Shown one piece after another: positions 48,939 through 57,774 of a stretch of DNA of 64,000 nt. The stretch covers positions 124,001 through 188,000 of the forward strand of contig NZ_MARB01000005.1 of NCBI RefSeq assembly GCF_001715975.1, in the 5' to 3' direction. Below the pieces are notes generated by a model that worked only from the letters and a program-made list of their open reading frames with translations, had not been told where the DNA came from and ran no database searches. The position numbers and the translations under genes are program-made. Source of the DNA: Candidatus Thiodiazotropha endolucinida (GTDB lineage: Bacteria; Pseudomonadota; Gammaproteobacteria; Chromatiales; Chromatiaceae). How positions within the stretch are numbered: position 1 is the stretch's first letter; each line of letters opens with the position of its first letter.

Positions 48939-49027
48939 ATCTCGTGTCGCAGTGATTGGTTGGCAATTGGTTCGATCCTTGCACATCCATGTACGTGTCT
49001 GCTATCCGTTGCTTCCTTGATGCGACG
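48904..49027 (-). ncRNA. Candidate small RNA ending at the reverse-strand terminator
   Basis: About 120 bases upstream of the reverse-strand terminator lies an AT-rich stretch with the -10-like TATAAC (49033-49028) and a run of T residues further up. The implied transcript has no convincing coding frame. It can form a stem from GCAAGG and CC-AA-TTGC (48982-48963) plus the strong terminator. No known RNA family is recognised. It would lie antisense to no gene, between folK and the DUF1015 gene. The 5' end is a guess. Confidence 0.35.
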
Positions 49028-49210
49028 GTTATAATTCTAAGTGATTAACCTTAAAAAAAATGTAGGATTGATCTCAAATCAGCGTAGGACATTTCTTACA
49101 CGGAGAGGCTTTTCAACTTGATTGTTCGACTGTTCTTTTGAAACAATCCGTCCCTCGTTCATAATCGGATCGATTGATAACCGACCGCATATTCCTGAGG
49201 AAGTATCCCC

Positions 49211-50449
49211 ATGCCGCTGATCAGAGCATTTCCCGGACTGCGTCCTGCCGAAGGGCGGGCTGCCGATGTCGCCGCACCACCCTATGATGTCATGAACGAG
49301 GCTGAGGCCAGAGAGATGGTAGACGGCCGTCCGTGGAGCTTCCTGCATATTTCGAGGCCGGAAATAGATCTCCCGCAAGGTACCGACCCCTATGCATCGG
49401 AGGTCTATGCCAAGGCCGCTGAGAATCTGAAGGAGATGGAAAGGGAGGGAATCCTCATTCGGGACAAGAAGCCCTGTTTCTATGTCTACCGTCTGACGAT
49501 GGGCGAGCATCAACAGACAGGGTTGGTGGCAGCTGCTTCGGTTGAAGCCTATGACCATGACCGTATCAAAAAGCATGAATTCACCCGCCCGGCGAAAGAG
49601 GATGACCGGGTGCGTCAGATCGATGCCCTGAATGCCCAGACGGGCCCCGTTTTTCTGGTCTATCCGAGCGCCGCAGCCGTGGAAGCCCTACTCAATGAGA
49701 TATCGCAGACCCCCCCGGAGATGGACGTCACTGCCGCAGATGGAGTAAGGCACGAGATCTGGCCTTTGGATGATGAAGAGAAAGTGGCTAGGCTGACCCA
49801 TGAATTTGATCGGATGGAGGCGCTCTATGTTGCTGATGGCCACCATCGATCCGCCGCGGGTTCGAGGGTTGCGGCTTCGAGGAAAGGGGCGAATAGCAGC
49901 CATACCGGGGATGAGGCCTACAACTACTTTCTGAGTGTCATCTTTCCGCACAATCAGATGCAGATCCTCGACTACAACAGGGTTGTGAAAGATCTGAACG
50001 GGCTGGATAAAGAGACTTTTCTCACTCGCATTGAAGCGGTTTTTCAATTGCAAACCAGTGATCAAGCCGTAAAACCCGAGCGGAGTGGTGAATTCGGCAT
50101 GTATCTGGATGGACAGTGGTATCGCCTGCGTCTCGATGCGGCGAAGATCCCCAGTGATCCTGTTGCGCGTCTGGATGTCAGTCTTCTGGCAGACAATCTG
50201 ATTGAGCCGATTCTTGGTATCTCCGATCCGCGCCGTGACAATCGAATCGATTTTGTCGGCGGGATCCGGGGTCTTTCCGGCTTGGAGCAACGGGTGGATT
50301 CCGGTGAGATGGCGGTTGCCTTCTCGCTTTTTCCCACCAGCATGGAGCAACTGATGGCGGTCGCGGATGCCGGTGAAGTCATGCCGCCCAAGTCGACCTG
50401 GTTTGAACCGAAATTAGCGGATGGACTGGTGAGTCACGTGCTTGATTGA
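49211..50449 (+). CDS. DUF1015 family protein
   Basis: This cytoplasmic protein of 412 residues has the typical N-terminus MPLIRAFPGLRP and the block DVAAPPYDVMN. The middle segment LYVADGHHRSAAGSR is the ParB/SpoOJ-like part for which the family is noted. The function of DUF1015 proteins is not established. CTGAGGAAG lies about seven bases before the ATG. The next gene, relA, begins within or just after its stop, so the two are probably co-transcribed. Confidence 0.9.
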   Translation: MPLIRAFPGLRPAEGRAADVAAPPYDVMNEAEAREMVDGRPWSFLHISRPEIDLPQGTDPYASEVYAKAAENLKEMEREGILIRDKKPCFYVYRLTMGEHQQTGLVAAASVEAYDHDRIKKHEFTRPAKEDDRVRQIDALNAQTGPVFLVYPSAAAVEALLNEISQTPPEMDVTAADGVRHEIWPLDDEEKVARLTHEFDRMEALYVADGHHRSAAGSRVAASRKGANSSHTGDEAYNYFLSVIFPHNQMQILDYNRVVKDLNGLDKETFLTRIEAVFQLQTSDQAVKPERSGEFGMYLDGQWYRLRLDAAKIPSDPVARLDVSLLADNLIEPILGISDPRRDNRIDFVGGIRGLSGLEQRVDSGEMAVAFSLFPTSMEQLMAVADAGEVMPPKSTWFEPKLADGLVSHVLD

Positions 50450-50454
50450 TTGCG

Positions 50455-52659
50455 ATGGTCACTACCCGCAGCAGACTGCCGGAGGGGGATGGTGCCGATA
50501 CGGCGGTTGTTGCCCGCTGGTTGGAGATGCTGCCTGCGGAGTTTGACGCAAAAGACCGGCAGATGCTGCGCAAGGCGGGGGATCTGGCCCTCAAGGCCAA
50601 TCATGACAAGCGTATTCTGAGTGGGGAGACCCAATTAAGGCACGCCCTATCCATCGCAGAGATCCTGATCGATTTACGTATGGATCGTGAAACGGTTGCG
50701 GCGGCGCTTCTGCTGGATGTATTGAAGGATTCAACAGTTACCCTTGAGATATTGCAGCGTGAATTGGGTGAAAGCACTGCCCATATGGTGGATGACCTGA
50801 CGCGCATCGATCTGCTGACCGATCTGTCCGTTGATGTCTCTGCTGATGATGAAGCACAACATGCGGAGAACCTGCGCCGTCTGTTGCTGGGTATCGCTGA
50901 AGATATCCGTGTAGTACTGGTGGTTGTGGCAGAGCAACTCCACCTGATGCGATCCGCACGCAGGCTATCTCCGGAACTGAGGCGTCGCCTGGCCCATGAG
51001 ACAAAGGAGATCTATGCGCCATTGGCAAATCGATTGGGTATCTGGCAGGTCAAGTGGGAGCTTGAAGACCTGGCACTGCGCTTTCTCCATCCTGAGGAAT
51101 ACAAACGTATAGCCAGTCAACTGGATGGACGGCGCGCCGATCGGGAACAGTTCATTAAAGAGGTGATCGAACTGTTGCGCGAAAATTTTCAGGCTGTTGG
51201 CGTGAATGCGGAAATAAGCGGACGACCCAAGCATATCTACAGCATATGGCGCAAGATGCAGCGTAAAGCGGTGGATATCCAACAGATCTTCGATTTGCGG
51301 GCGGTGCGGGTATTGGTGGATGACATCGCTCAATGTTATGCGGCATTGGGCGTTGTACATGGATTGTGGAAACACATCCCCGGTGAATTCGATGACTATA
51401 TTGCGACACCTAAGGCCAACCTTTATCGTTCCATTCACACCGCTGTTATCGGACCCGAGGATAAAACGCTGGAGGTGCAAATCCGTACGCGTGAGATGCA
51501 TTTTCATTCGGAGCTGGGTGTGGCGGCACATTGGCGGTATAAGGAAAATGCCAAACAGGATAGCGATTTCGAACGAAGAATCGTCTGGATGAGGCAATGG
51601 CTTGAGAGAAAGGACGAGGGAGCGGATGGCGCTGCGCCAGGGGATGGGGCGGAGAGTGAACTTGAGGCGACGCGGATCTACGTTTTGACCCCAATGGGGA
51701 AAGTGGTAGAACTGCCCAAAGGTTCGACGTCACTCGATTTTGCCTACGCCATCCATACCGATGTAGGGCATCAGTGCCGGGGGGCGAGGGTGGATGGCCA
51801 CATCGTGCAACTCAATCGCCCCTTACGCAGTGGTGAAACTGTCGAGATTCTAACTGCCAAGAATGGAACCCCGAGTCGCGACTGGATAAACCCGCATCTG
51901 GGTTATCTGCATTCATCGAAAGCGCGTAATCGGGTCAAGCAGTGGTTCAAACAACTCGACTATGACCACCATGTGGAGCTGGGCCGCGCAGCCTTGGAGC
52001 GTGAAATGACACGCCTGTCCATCAGTGAGAAGCCTGATCTTGAGGCGGCGGCAACAAAGCACAACCTGATGCATACGGAGGATGTCTACGCGGCGATAGG
52101 TCGTGGTGATCTGTCGCCCATCCAGGTCGCCGGCCTCGGCAGCCGGGCGAAGAACGAGTCGCGGGAAAAAGAGATGCCGGAAATCCACCGTAACCAGGCG
52201 GTGGTCAAGGGGGAGGTGGTGGTCGCCGGGGTCGGTGACCTGATGACCACTATCGGCCGCTGTTGTAAACCGGTTCCGTATGATCCGATAATCGGTTATG
52301 TCACCCGCGGGCGAGGGGTTACAATACATCGTTCCGACTGCCCGAATATCCGTGCCATAAAAAAAAGCGAGAGTGACCGTCTGGTTACAGTACACTGGAG
52401 TACGGAACAGCGGGAGACCAGCTATGCGGTGGATTTCCTGGTGATTGCCAGCGACAGAAAAGGCCTGTTGCGGGATATTTCGGCTATTCTGACCAACGAG
52501 GATATCGATGTCATCGGTGTCAACACCAGCAGTGACCGTAAAACCGATTCAGCCCGGATGCGTTTTACGGTTGAGGTGCGGGATATGGAACAATTGAGTC
52601 GTTTGCTGTCGAAAATCGAGCAGTTGCAGGATGTGAACTTGGTCAAAAGACAGATTTAG
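50455..52659 (+). CDS. relA: GTP pyrophosphokinase RelA (ppGpp synthetase)
   Basis: A RelA/SpoT homologue of about 734 residues. The N-terminal HD hydrolase domain is degenerate: the place of the HDxxED motif reads LDVLKDS, so hydrolase activity should be lost. The synthetase domain has EFDD at about 311-314, the acidic signature of synthetase-only RelA, followed by NLYRSIHTAV. TGS (VYVLTPMGKVVELPKGSTSLD-like), a helical part with GRCCKPVP, and a C-terminal ACT domain are all present. It makes (p)ppGpp during amino-acid starvation on the ribosome. A SpoT-type hydrolase must be encoded elsewhere. The start is ATG 50455 or TTG 50446. Confidence 0.93.
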   Translation: MVTTRSRLPEGDGADTAVVARWLEMLPAEFDAKDRQMLRKAGDLALKANHDKRILSGETQLRHALSIAEILIDLRMDRETVAAALLLDVLKDSTVTLEILQRELGESTAHMVDDLTRIDLLTDLSVDVSADDEAQHAENLRRLLLGIAEDIRVVLVVVAEQLHLMRSARRLSPELRRRLAHETKEIYAPLANRLGIWQVKWELEDLALRFLHPEEYKRIASQLDGRRADREQFIKEVIELLRENFQAVGVNAEISGRPKHIYSIWRKMQRKAVDIQQIFDLRAVRVLVDDIAQCYAALGVVHGLWKHIPGEFDDYIATPKANLYRSIHTAVIGPEDKTLEVQIRTREMHFHSELGVAAHWRYKENAKQDSDFERRIVWMRQWLERKDEGADGAAPGDGAESELEATRIYVLTPMGKVVELPKGSTSLDFAYAIHTDVGHQCRGARVDGHIVQLNRPLRSGETVEILTAKNGTPSRDWINPHLGYLHSSKARNRVKQWFKQLDYDHHVELGRAALEREMTRLSISEKPDLEAAATKHNLMHTEDVYAAIGRGDLSPIQVAGLGSRAKNESREKEMPEIHRNQAVVKGEVVVAGVGDLMTTIGRCCKPVPYDPIIGYVTRGRGVTIHRSDCPNIRAIKKSESDRLVTVHWSTEQRETSYAVDFLVIASDRKGLLRDISAILTNEDIDVIGVNTSSDRKTDSARMRFTVEVRDMEQLSRLLSKIEQLQDVNLVKRQI

Positions 52660-52794
52660 GTGGCACCTGAACCCATGGATTCAGGTGGCAGGTTTAGATT
52701 GCCAGTCCGCCATGTCGCCGCTAAACTAACGCTTTGTTATTTTATGCTTTTTCTCCTCCCCAAGTGTCAATAGATCAATATTGCGTAACCTGTT

Positions 52795-53892
52795 TTGGCT
52801 AACCAGAGAAAAATCACCAATCTTCTAGACCTTGATCTGCAGGGTATGGAGGCCTATTTCCTCGAAATGGGTTCCAAGGCATTTCATGGCAGAAATGTCT
52901 TCAAATGGATACATAAACATGGCGTAACCGAATTCGATGCCATGACCGATATCTCCAAACGCCTGCGTCAACAGCTGCAACAACAGGCATCTATTGAACT
53001 GCCGAAGCTGGTTTATGAACAACCCGCTACTGATGGCACCCGCAAATGGATTCTTGAGTTGCAGGATAGTCAGCGTATCGAAACTGTATTGATACCGGAT
53101 GATGGAAGGAACACCCTTTGTGTCTCTTCTCAGGTGGGGTGTGCCCTCGATTGCAGCTTCTGCTCAACCGCCCGACAGGGTTTCAATCGTAATCTGAGCG
53201 TCGCGGAGATCATAGGGCAGGTGTGGGTTGCAAGTCGCAAATTGGGAGCGGCGCCGAGCAATATCGTGTTGATGGGAATGGGCGAGCCCCTGGCCAATCT
53301 CGACGCAGTCATCAGCGCCATGAAAATCATGCAGGATGATCTAGCCTATATGGTATCCAAGTATCGGGTTACCGTAAGTACATCGGGAATTGTACCGGCA
53401 CTGAAAAGATTGCGGGAATCGTGCGATGTCAGTCTTGCAGTCTCCCTGCATGCCCCTGACAATGCGTTACGGGATAAATTGGTGCCGATTAATCGTAAAT
53501 ATCCATTGGAAGAGTTGATTCCCGCGTGCCGCGAATATGTCAAGGGGGACAAGCGCAGAAAAGTGACATGGGAGTATGTCATGCTGGAGGGTATAAACGA
53601 CTCACTGCAACATGCCAAGGCATTGATCCGTCTGCTTGAAGGGACCCCTTCGAAGGTCAACTTGATTCCCTTCAATCCGTTTCCGGGTACACACTATCGC
53701 ACATCACCGGCAGAGCGGGTGGAGGCTTTCCGGATGCGCCTCAAGCGCTCAGGCATTATCGCCACCACGCGTAAGACCCGCGGTGATGACATAGATGCCG
53801 CGTGCGGACAGCTGGTCGGCAAGGTCAGGGATCGGAGCAGCAGAGAGTTACGAATGGAGAAAACGGGCAACATCAAATTGGGTGTTTCATGA
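52795..53892 (+). CDS. rlmN: 23S rRNA/tRNA adenine-C2 methyltransferase RlmN
   Basis: This radical SAM enzyme of 365 residues methylates C2 of A2503 in 23S rRNA and A37 in some tRNAs. The iron-sulfur motif is in CALDCSFCSTARQGF, and GMGEPLAN plus VSLHAPDN are family blocks. One methyl-carrier cysteine is expected near the C-terminus (AACGQL). The start appears to be TTG 52795, giving KITNLLDLDLQGM, which fits the family; no ATG is available before residue 18 and no strong ribosome site is seen. The stop overlaps pilF. Confidence 0.94.
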   Translation: MANQRKITNLLDLDLQGMEAYFLEMGSKAFHGRNVFKWIHKHGVTEFDAMTDISKRLRQQLQQQASIELPKLVYEQPATDGTRKWILELQDSQRIETVLIPDDGRNTLCVSSQVGCALDCSFCSTARQGFNRNLSVAEIIGQVWVASRKLGAAPSNIVLMGMGEPLANLDAVISAMKIMQDDLAYMVSKYRVTVSTSGIVPALKRLRESCDVSLAVSLHAPDNALRDKLVPINRKYPLEELIPACREYVKGDKRRKVTWEYVMLEGINDSLQHAKALIRLLEGTPSKVNLIPFNPFPGTHYRTSPAERVEAFRMRLKRSGIIATTRKTRGDDIDAACGQLVGKVRDRSSRELRMEKTGNIKLGVS

Positions 53893-54674
53893 AGTCGATA
53901 GGCTGTTATCTACGTTATTTACTACCGGCAGTACTGCTTTTGAGCGGCTGTGCAACCCAGCCGCAAGCCACTGATGCCACCGGTAACCTGGGTCAGGAGA
54001 AACGCAATAGTCCGGCCAAGATCTATGTAGAGATGGGTATGGCCTATATGCGGGATGGCCAGTCAGCGGTGGCACTGCAGAAACTCAAGAAGGCATTGGA
54101 GATGGATGAGAAGTCCCCTGAAGCCCACAACGTGATCGGCATACTCTATCAGCAATTGGGTGAGATAGATCGGGCCGGCAAACATTATGACCGGGCAGTG
54201 GAACTGGATGCACGCGATCCATATATACGAAATGCGAGAGGAAGTTATTTCTGTCGTCTTGGTCGATATTCAGATGCCTTGGAGGACTTTGGGCAGGCCC
54301 TCGCCAATCCACTCTATCCCACGCCATGGGTGGCACTGACCAATGCCGGATTATGCGTTGAGCGTGCTGGTGACGAGGCCAAAGCTGAAAACTTCTACCG
54401 ACGGGCGCTGACTGCCAGACCCACCTACCCCATAGCACTCTTCAAGATGGCGGAAATCTCAATGCAGCAGGAAAACGATCTTTCCGCGCGTGCCTATCTG
54501 GAGCGCTACCATGGCGAGGTTAAACCCACGGCTGCCTCTCTTTGGTTGGGTGTACAGGTAGAGAAACGGCTTAGAGACATGGGCAAAAGCACCGAATATA
54601 GAAGAAGGCTGCTGAAGGATTTTCCGGATGCGCCTGAGGTCCAGTTGCTCTACCAAGCTGAAAAAAGCCGATGA
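53889..54674 (+). CDS. pilF: Type IV pilus biogenesis lipoprotein PilF/PilW
   Basis: An outer-membrane lipoprotein of 261 residues. The signal peptide ends in the lipobox LLSGC (Cys about residue 21). Six tetratricopeptide repeats follow (AKIYVEMGMAYMRDGQ, PEAHNVIGILYQQLG, and so on). PilF pilots the PilQ secretin into the outer membrane. I start at ATG 53889 (ATGA overlap with rlmN). The open frame reaches 53802 but overlaps rlmN without family likeness. The rlmN-pilF-rodZ order is the usual gammaproteobacterial one. No other pilus gene lies in the window. Confidence 0.92.
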   Translation: MKSIGCYLRYLLPAVLLLSGCATQPQATDATGNLGQEKRNSPAKIYVEMGMAYMRDGQSAVALQKLKKALEMDEKSPEAHNVIGILYQQLGEIDRAGKHYDRAVELDARDPYIRNARGSYFCRLGRYSDALEDFGQALANPLYPTPWVALTNAGLCVERAGDEAKAENFYRRALTARPTYPIALFKMAEISMQQENDLSARAYLERYHGEVKPTAASLWLGVQVEKRLRDMGKSTEYRRRLLKDFPDAPEVQLLYQAEKSR

Positions 54675-55696
54675 ATGTCACAAGTAAAGACGACACAGAG
54701 ATGACCCCGGAGGTCGTCATTGGGCCTGGCACCCAACTGCGTAAGGCGAGAGAGCGACAAGGTCTGGATCAGGCAAAAATGGCAGCGCAATTGCACTTGA
54801 GTCAGGCAATGATAGCTGCCCTTGAGTCAGATGATTACGATAATCTGCCCGGCCCCGTTTTTGTCCAGGGCTACCTGCGTAAATACGCCAGACTGCTTGG
54901 CGTCAATGAGGGAGCGGTTATCGAAGCCTATCAGAGTCTGTTACCAGCATCGAATGATCTGCCTATGCATAGGGCGCAGACGCAGAATTTTGGTCGTGAG
55001 CTGCACAGTGGTCATGGGGTTATGCGTTATGTGACCTGGGGTATTCTGTTGATACTCGCCGTATTGGTCTTCTTCTGGTGGCAGACCCGTGTGGAAATGG
55101 AGGAGCCTGCCGCCCTTCCAGCGGAAGAGCAGGTTGAATCAACTATCCTGGATCCGCTCCTCGATCAGGAAATTCAGCAACCGGTACCTGCTGTTGAGGA
55201 GGAAGTGTCACAACCGCCATCGCCATCGCCATCGCCATCGCCATCGCCATCGCCATCGCCATCGGAACAACTGGTCGAAGAGTCGGAACAGGTGTTGAAT
55301 CAGATCGAAGAAGTTCTCTCGACCTCCGATCAACCGCCCTCACCGGCGGGCGGCCTGCAGCAACCTGTTGAAACAGAGCAGCCCGGCCCGGTGATTGTGC
55401 CGGTGCAGGAGGAGGAACCAGCCGAAGAGGTGGCCCCTATACTGTCAAAAAAGGTGGTGTTCCTGTTCAGCGAATCCTGTTGGGCCGAGGTGCGTGATCG
55501 GGATGGTAAACTGCGCATCTTTGGCGAACTGGGTTCTGGTAAACGTCGAACACTGGATAGCCAGCTTGGTCCATTTTCCGTTTTACTGGGTAATGCGCCC
55601 GGTGTGGAGTTGACCATCGATGGCGAACCTTTCGATCTCAAGCCATTTACCCGGGGTAAGGTGGCGCGATTCAATCTGGATCCGAACCGGCTGTAA
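54671..55696 (+). CDS. rodZ: Cytoskeleton protein RodZ
   Basis: A bitopic membrane protein of 341 residues that links MreB to the cell-wall machinery. The N-terminal helix-turn-helix domain (about 20-90; LRKARERQGLDQAKMA, FVQGYLRKYARLLG) is followed by a membrane helix (about 118-136). A Pro/Ser/Glu-rich periplasmic linker and a C-terminal beta domain (about 258-341, DUF4115) come next. The linker contains eight Pro-Ser units encoded by a hexanucleotide repeat, so its length may vary between strains. The stop of pilF overlaps its ATG. Confidence 0.93.
   Translation: MNVTSKDDTEMTPEVVIGPGTQLRKARERQGLDQAKMAAQLHLSQAMIAALESDDYDNLPGPVFVQGYLRKYARLLGVNEGAVIEAYQSLLPASNDLPMHRAQTQNFGRELHSGHGVMRYVTWGILLILAVLVFFWWQTRVEMEEPAALPAEEQVESTILDPLLDQEIQQPVPAVEEEVSQPPSPSPSPSPSPSPSPSEQLVEESEQVLNQIEEVLSTSDQPPSPAGGLQQPVETEQPGPVIVPVQEEEPAEEVAPILSKKVVFLFSESCWAEVRDRDGKLRIFGELGSGKRRTLDSQLGPFSVLLGNAPGVELTIDGEPFDLKPFTRGKVARFNLDPNRL
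55217..55264 (+). repeat. Hexanucleotide microsatellite (CCATCG)x8 inside rodZ
   Basis: Eight perfect tandem copies of CCATCG encode eight Pro-Ser units. The unit length is a multiple of three, so slippage would change linker length without a frameshift. Confidence 0.95.
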
Positions 55697-55784
55697 CCGA
55701 TCCTAGATCAAATCCACAGATCCGTGTTACCCTTCACCGTTTTATTCGAACCAGTCCTATTTCACGCCCTGTAATCTGAATTCT

Positions 55785-57065
55785 ATGGCAAAGCAGATCC
55801 AAGCCATACGCGGGATGAAGGATATCCTGCCGCAACAGTCGCCGCTCTGGCAGTTTCTCGAAGACCGAGTGCGTTCGGTACTCAGCCGTTACGGCTATGC
55901 CGAAATCCGTATGCCCATCGTCGAGATGACCGAACTGTTCAAACGCTCCATTGGCGAGGTTACCGATATTGTCGAGAAGGAGATGTATACTTTCGCCGAT
56001 CGTAACGGTGACAGCCTGACGCTGCGACCGGAAGGTACCGCGGGTTGTGTGCGGGCCGGTCTGGAAAACGGTCTGATTTTCAATCAGACACAGCGGCTCT
56101 GGTATCAGGGGCCGATGTTTCGACACGAGCGACCACAAAAGGGGCGCTACCGTCAGTTCCATCAGATAGGTGTTGAGGCCTTCGGCCTGGCGGGTCCGGA
56201 TATCGACCTCGAACTGATTTTGATCACTGCCCGGATATGGCGTGAATTGGGGCTGCGGGATCTGGAATTACAGCTCAATACCTTGGGTACATCCGAGGAG
56301 CGGGCCAACTATCGTGATCAGCTGATCGTCTATTTGCGCGAGCGTTTCGATGAGCTCGATGAAGACAGCCAGCGCCGCTTGGAGAGTAATCCGCTGCGTA
56401 TTCTCGACAGCAAGAATCCTCGGATGGCATCTGTGATAGAGGATGCGCCCAGCCTCATGGAGTATCTCGGGGATCAATCAATGGCGCATTTCGATCGCCT
56501 TCGACAGGGCCTTGACGATGCCGGGGTGGGTTATCGGCTAAATCCCCGGCTGGTGCGCGGATTGGACTACTACAGTCGGACGGTATTTGAGTGGGTGACG
56601 CAGAGTCTGGGTGCCCAAGGCACAGTGTGTGCCGGTGGACGTTTTGACGGATTGGTCGGGCAGCTGGGTGGAAGAGCGACACCCGCGGTCGGTTTTGCCA
56701 TGGGGCTTGAGCGATTGATAGCCATGTTGGAGACGCTCGATTTGAAAGAACAACTGCCCGTTCCCGATGTCTACCTGGTGATGATGGGGGACAGGGCATC
56801 CCGAGAAGGCGTATTGCTAGCCGAGCGGTTGCGCAGCGCACTGCCGACACTGCGTCTCATCAGTCACTGCGGGGGCGGTACATTCAAGAATCAATTGAAG
56901 AAAACGGATCGGAGCCAGGCCCGCTATGCACTCGTTCTCGGCGAGGACGAGGTTGCACGTCGGGAGATTGGCCTTAAACCGATGCGAAGTGAAGGCAAGC
57001 AGGAGCAGATAGCATTGTCTCAATTGGAGACCAGGCTTGCAGAGTTGATTAATCGAGGACAATGA
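55785..57065 (+). CDS. hisS: Histidyl-tRNA synthetase
   Basis: This class II synthetase of 426 residues charges tRNA-His. The N-terminus [12 protein letters not shown], motif 2 ([21 protein letters not shown]) and the histidine-binding [15 protein letters not shown] and GGRFDGLV blocks are intact. Motif 3 and the C-terminal anticodon-binding domain are present. It follows rodZ with only 88 bases between. In E. coli and most relatives ispG lies at this point, but not here. The last bases overlap a dispersed CTAG-ended repeat. Confidence 0.96.
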   Translation: MAKQIQAIRGMKDILPQQSPLWQFLEDRVRSVLSRYGYAEIRMPIVEMTELFKRSIGEVTDIVEKEMYTFADRNGDSLTLRPEGTAGCVRAGLENGLIFNQTQRLWYQGPMFRHERPQKGRYRQFHQIGVEAFGLAGPDIDLELILITARIWRELGLRDLELQLNTLGTSEERANYRDQLIVYLRERFDELDEDSQRRLESNPLRILDSKNPRMASVIEDAPSLMEYLGDQSMAHFDRLRQGLDDAGVGYRLNPRLVRGLDYYSRTVFEWVTQSLGAQGTVCAGGRFDGLVGQLGGRATPAVGFAMGLERLIAMLETLDLKEQLPVPDVYLVMMGDRASREGVLLAERLRSALPTLRLISHCGGGTFKNQLKKTDRSQARYALVLGEDEVARREIGLKPMRSEGKQEQIALSQLETRLAELINRGQ

Positions 57066-57079
57066 TTAACAGGCCCTAG
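57063..57079 (+). repeat. Copy 3 of dispersed CTAG-ended repeat
   Basis: TGATTAACAGGCCCTAG begins with the hisS stop codon and shares its last 14 bases exactly with copy 2. No second end is visible. Confidence 0.45.
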
Positions 57080-57143
57080 TATAGGACACTACACTCGTTG
57101 CTTGAGTAACACGATAAACGATGAGTCAATTAAGGTATGCACT

Positions 57144-57767
57144 ATGAGTGAGTATCAGACCGAAGAAGAACAGGTCGAGGCGATTAAACGCTGGTGGAAA
57201 GAGAACGGTACCTCAGTGATTGCCGGATTGGTGATTGGACTGGGTGGCGTCTTCGGCTGGCAGGCCTGGGGTAACTACAAGGATAGAATCGGCGCCGAAG
57301 CGGCACTGGCCTTCAATCAGATGGTGGCGGCGGTGGACCGGGGGGATAAACCGTCGGCGGTCAAGCAGGCGGAATTGATGCGCAGCAACTATGACAACAG
57401 CTATGCCATATTCGCCGCGATGGCCGAGGCGAGGGTCAAACTCGATCAGGGGGATGCGGCTACGGCTATCTCCCGTCTGGAGTGGGCCAGTGAGAATGCG
57501 GACAACCCGTCACTGAAACAGCTGGTGCAACTCAGTCTGGCCAGGGTTCTGCTAAATGAGGGAGAGCTTGATGCTGCCGAAAAACAGGTTGCGTCGGAAC
57601 AGGGTGGATTCGCCGGTGAGTTCGCTGTGATCCGGGGGGATATCGCCTTTGCCAGGGGCGACAAGGCTGCCGCGGCAGAAGCATACACCCAGGCCATGAC
57701 CCTGGAGGTCAGCAACCGGAATCTGCTGCAGATGAAACTCGACGATCTCGCTGCCACAACCCCTTGA
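57144..57767 (+). CDS. yfgM: YfgM-like membrane-anchored TPR protein
   Basis: An inner-membrane protein of 207 residues. There is a short acidic cytoplasmic part, one membrane helix (about 25-45) and a periplasmic TPR-like region. YfgM associates with SecYEG and the periplasmic chaperone PpiD and helps hand over outer-membrane precursors. The start is ATG 57144 (MSEYQTEEEQVEAIK), with AAGG nine bases upstream. The open frame back to 57102 has no support. bamB follows seven bases later, as in E. coli. Confidence 0.93.
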   Translation: MSEYQTEEEQVEAIKRWWKENGTSVIAGLVIGLGGVFGWQAWGNYKDRIGAEAALAFNQMVAAVDRGDKPSAVKQAELMRSNYDNSYAIFAAMAEARVKLDQGDAATAISRLEWASENADNPSLKQLVQLSLARVLLNEGELDAAEKQVASEQGGFAGEFAVIRGDIAFARGDKAAAAEAYTQAMTLEVSNRNLLQMKLDDLAATTP

Positions 57768-57774
57768 GGCTGAG

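Noticed and set aside
48963-48982. GGTTCGATCC resembling the T arm of a tRNA
   Set aside because: The flanking bases do not form the 5-bp T stem, and no acceptor stem or anticodon arm can be built around it.
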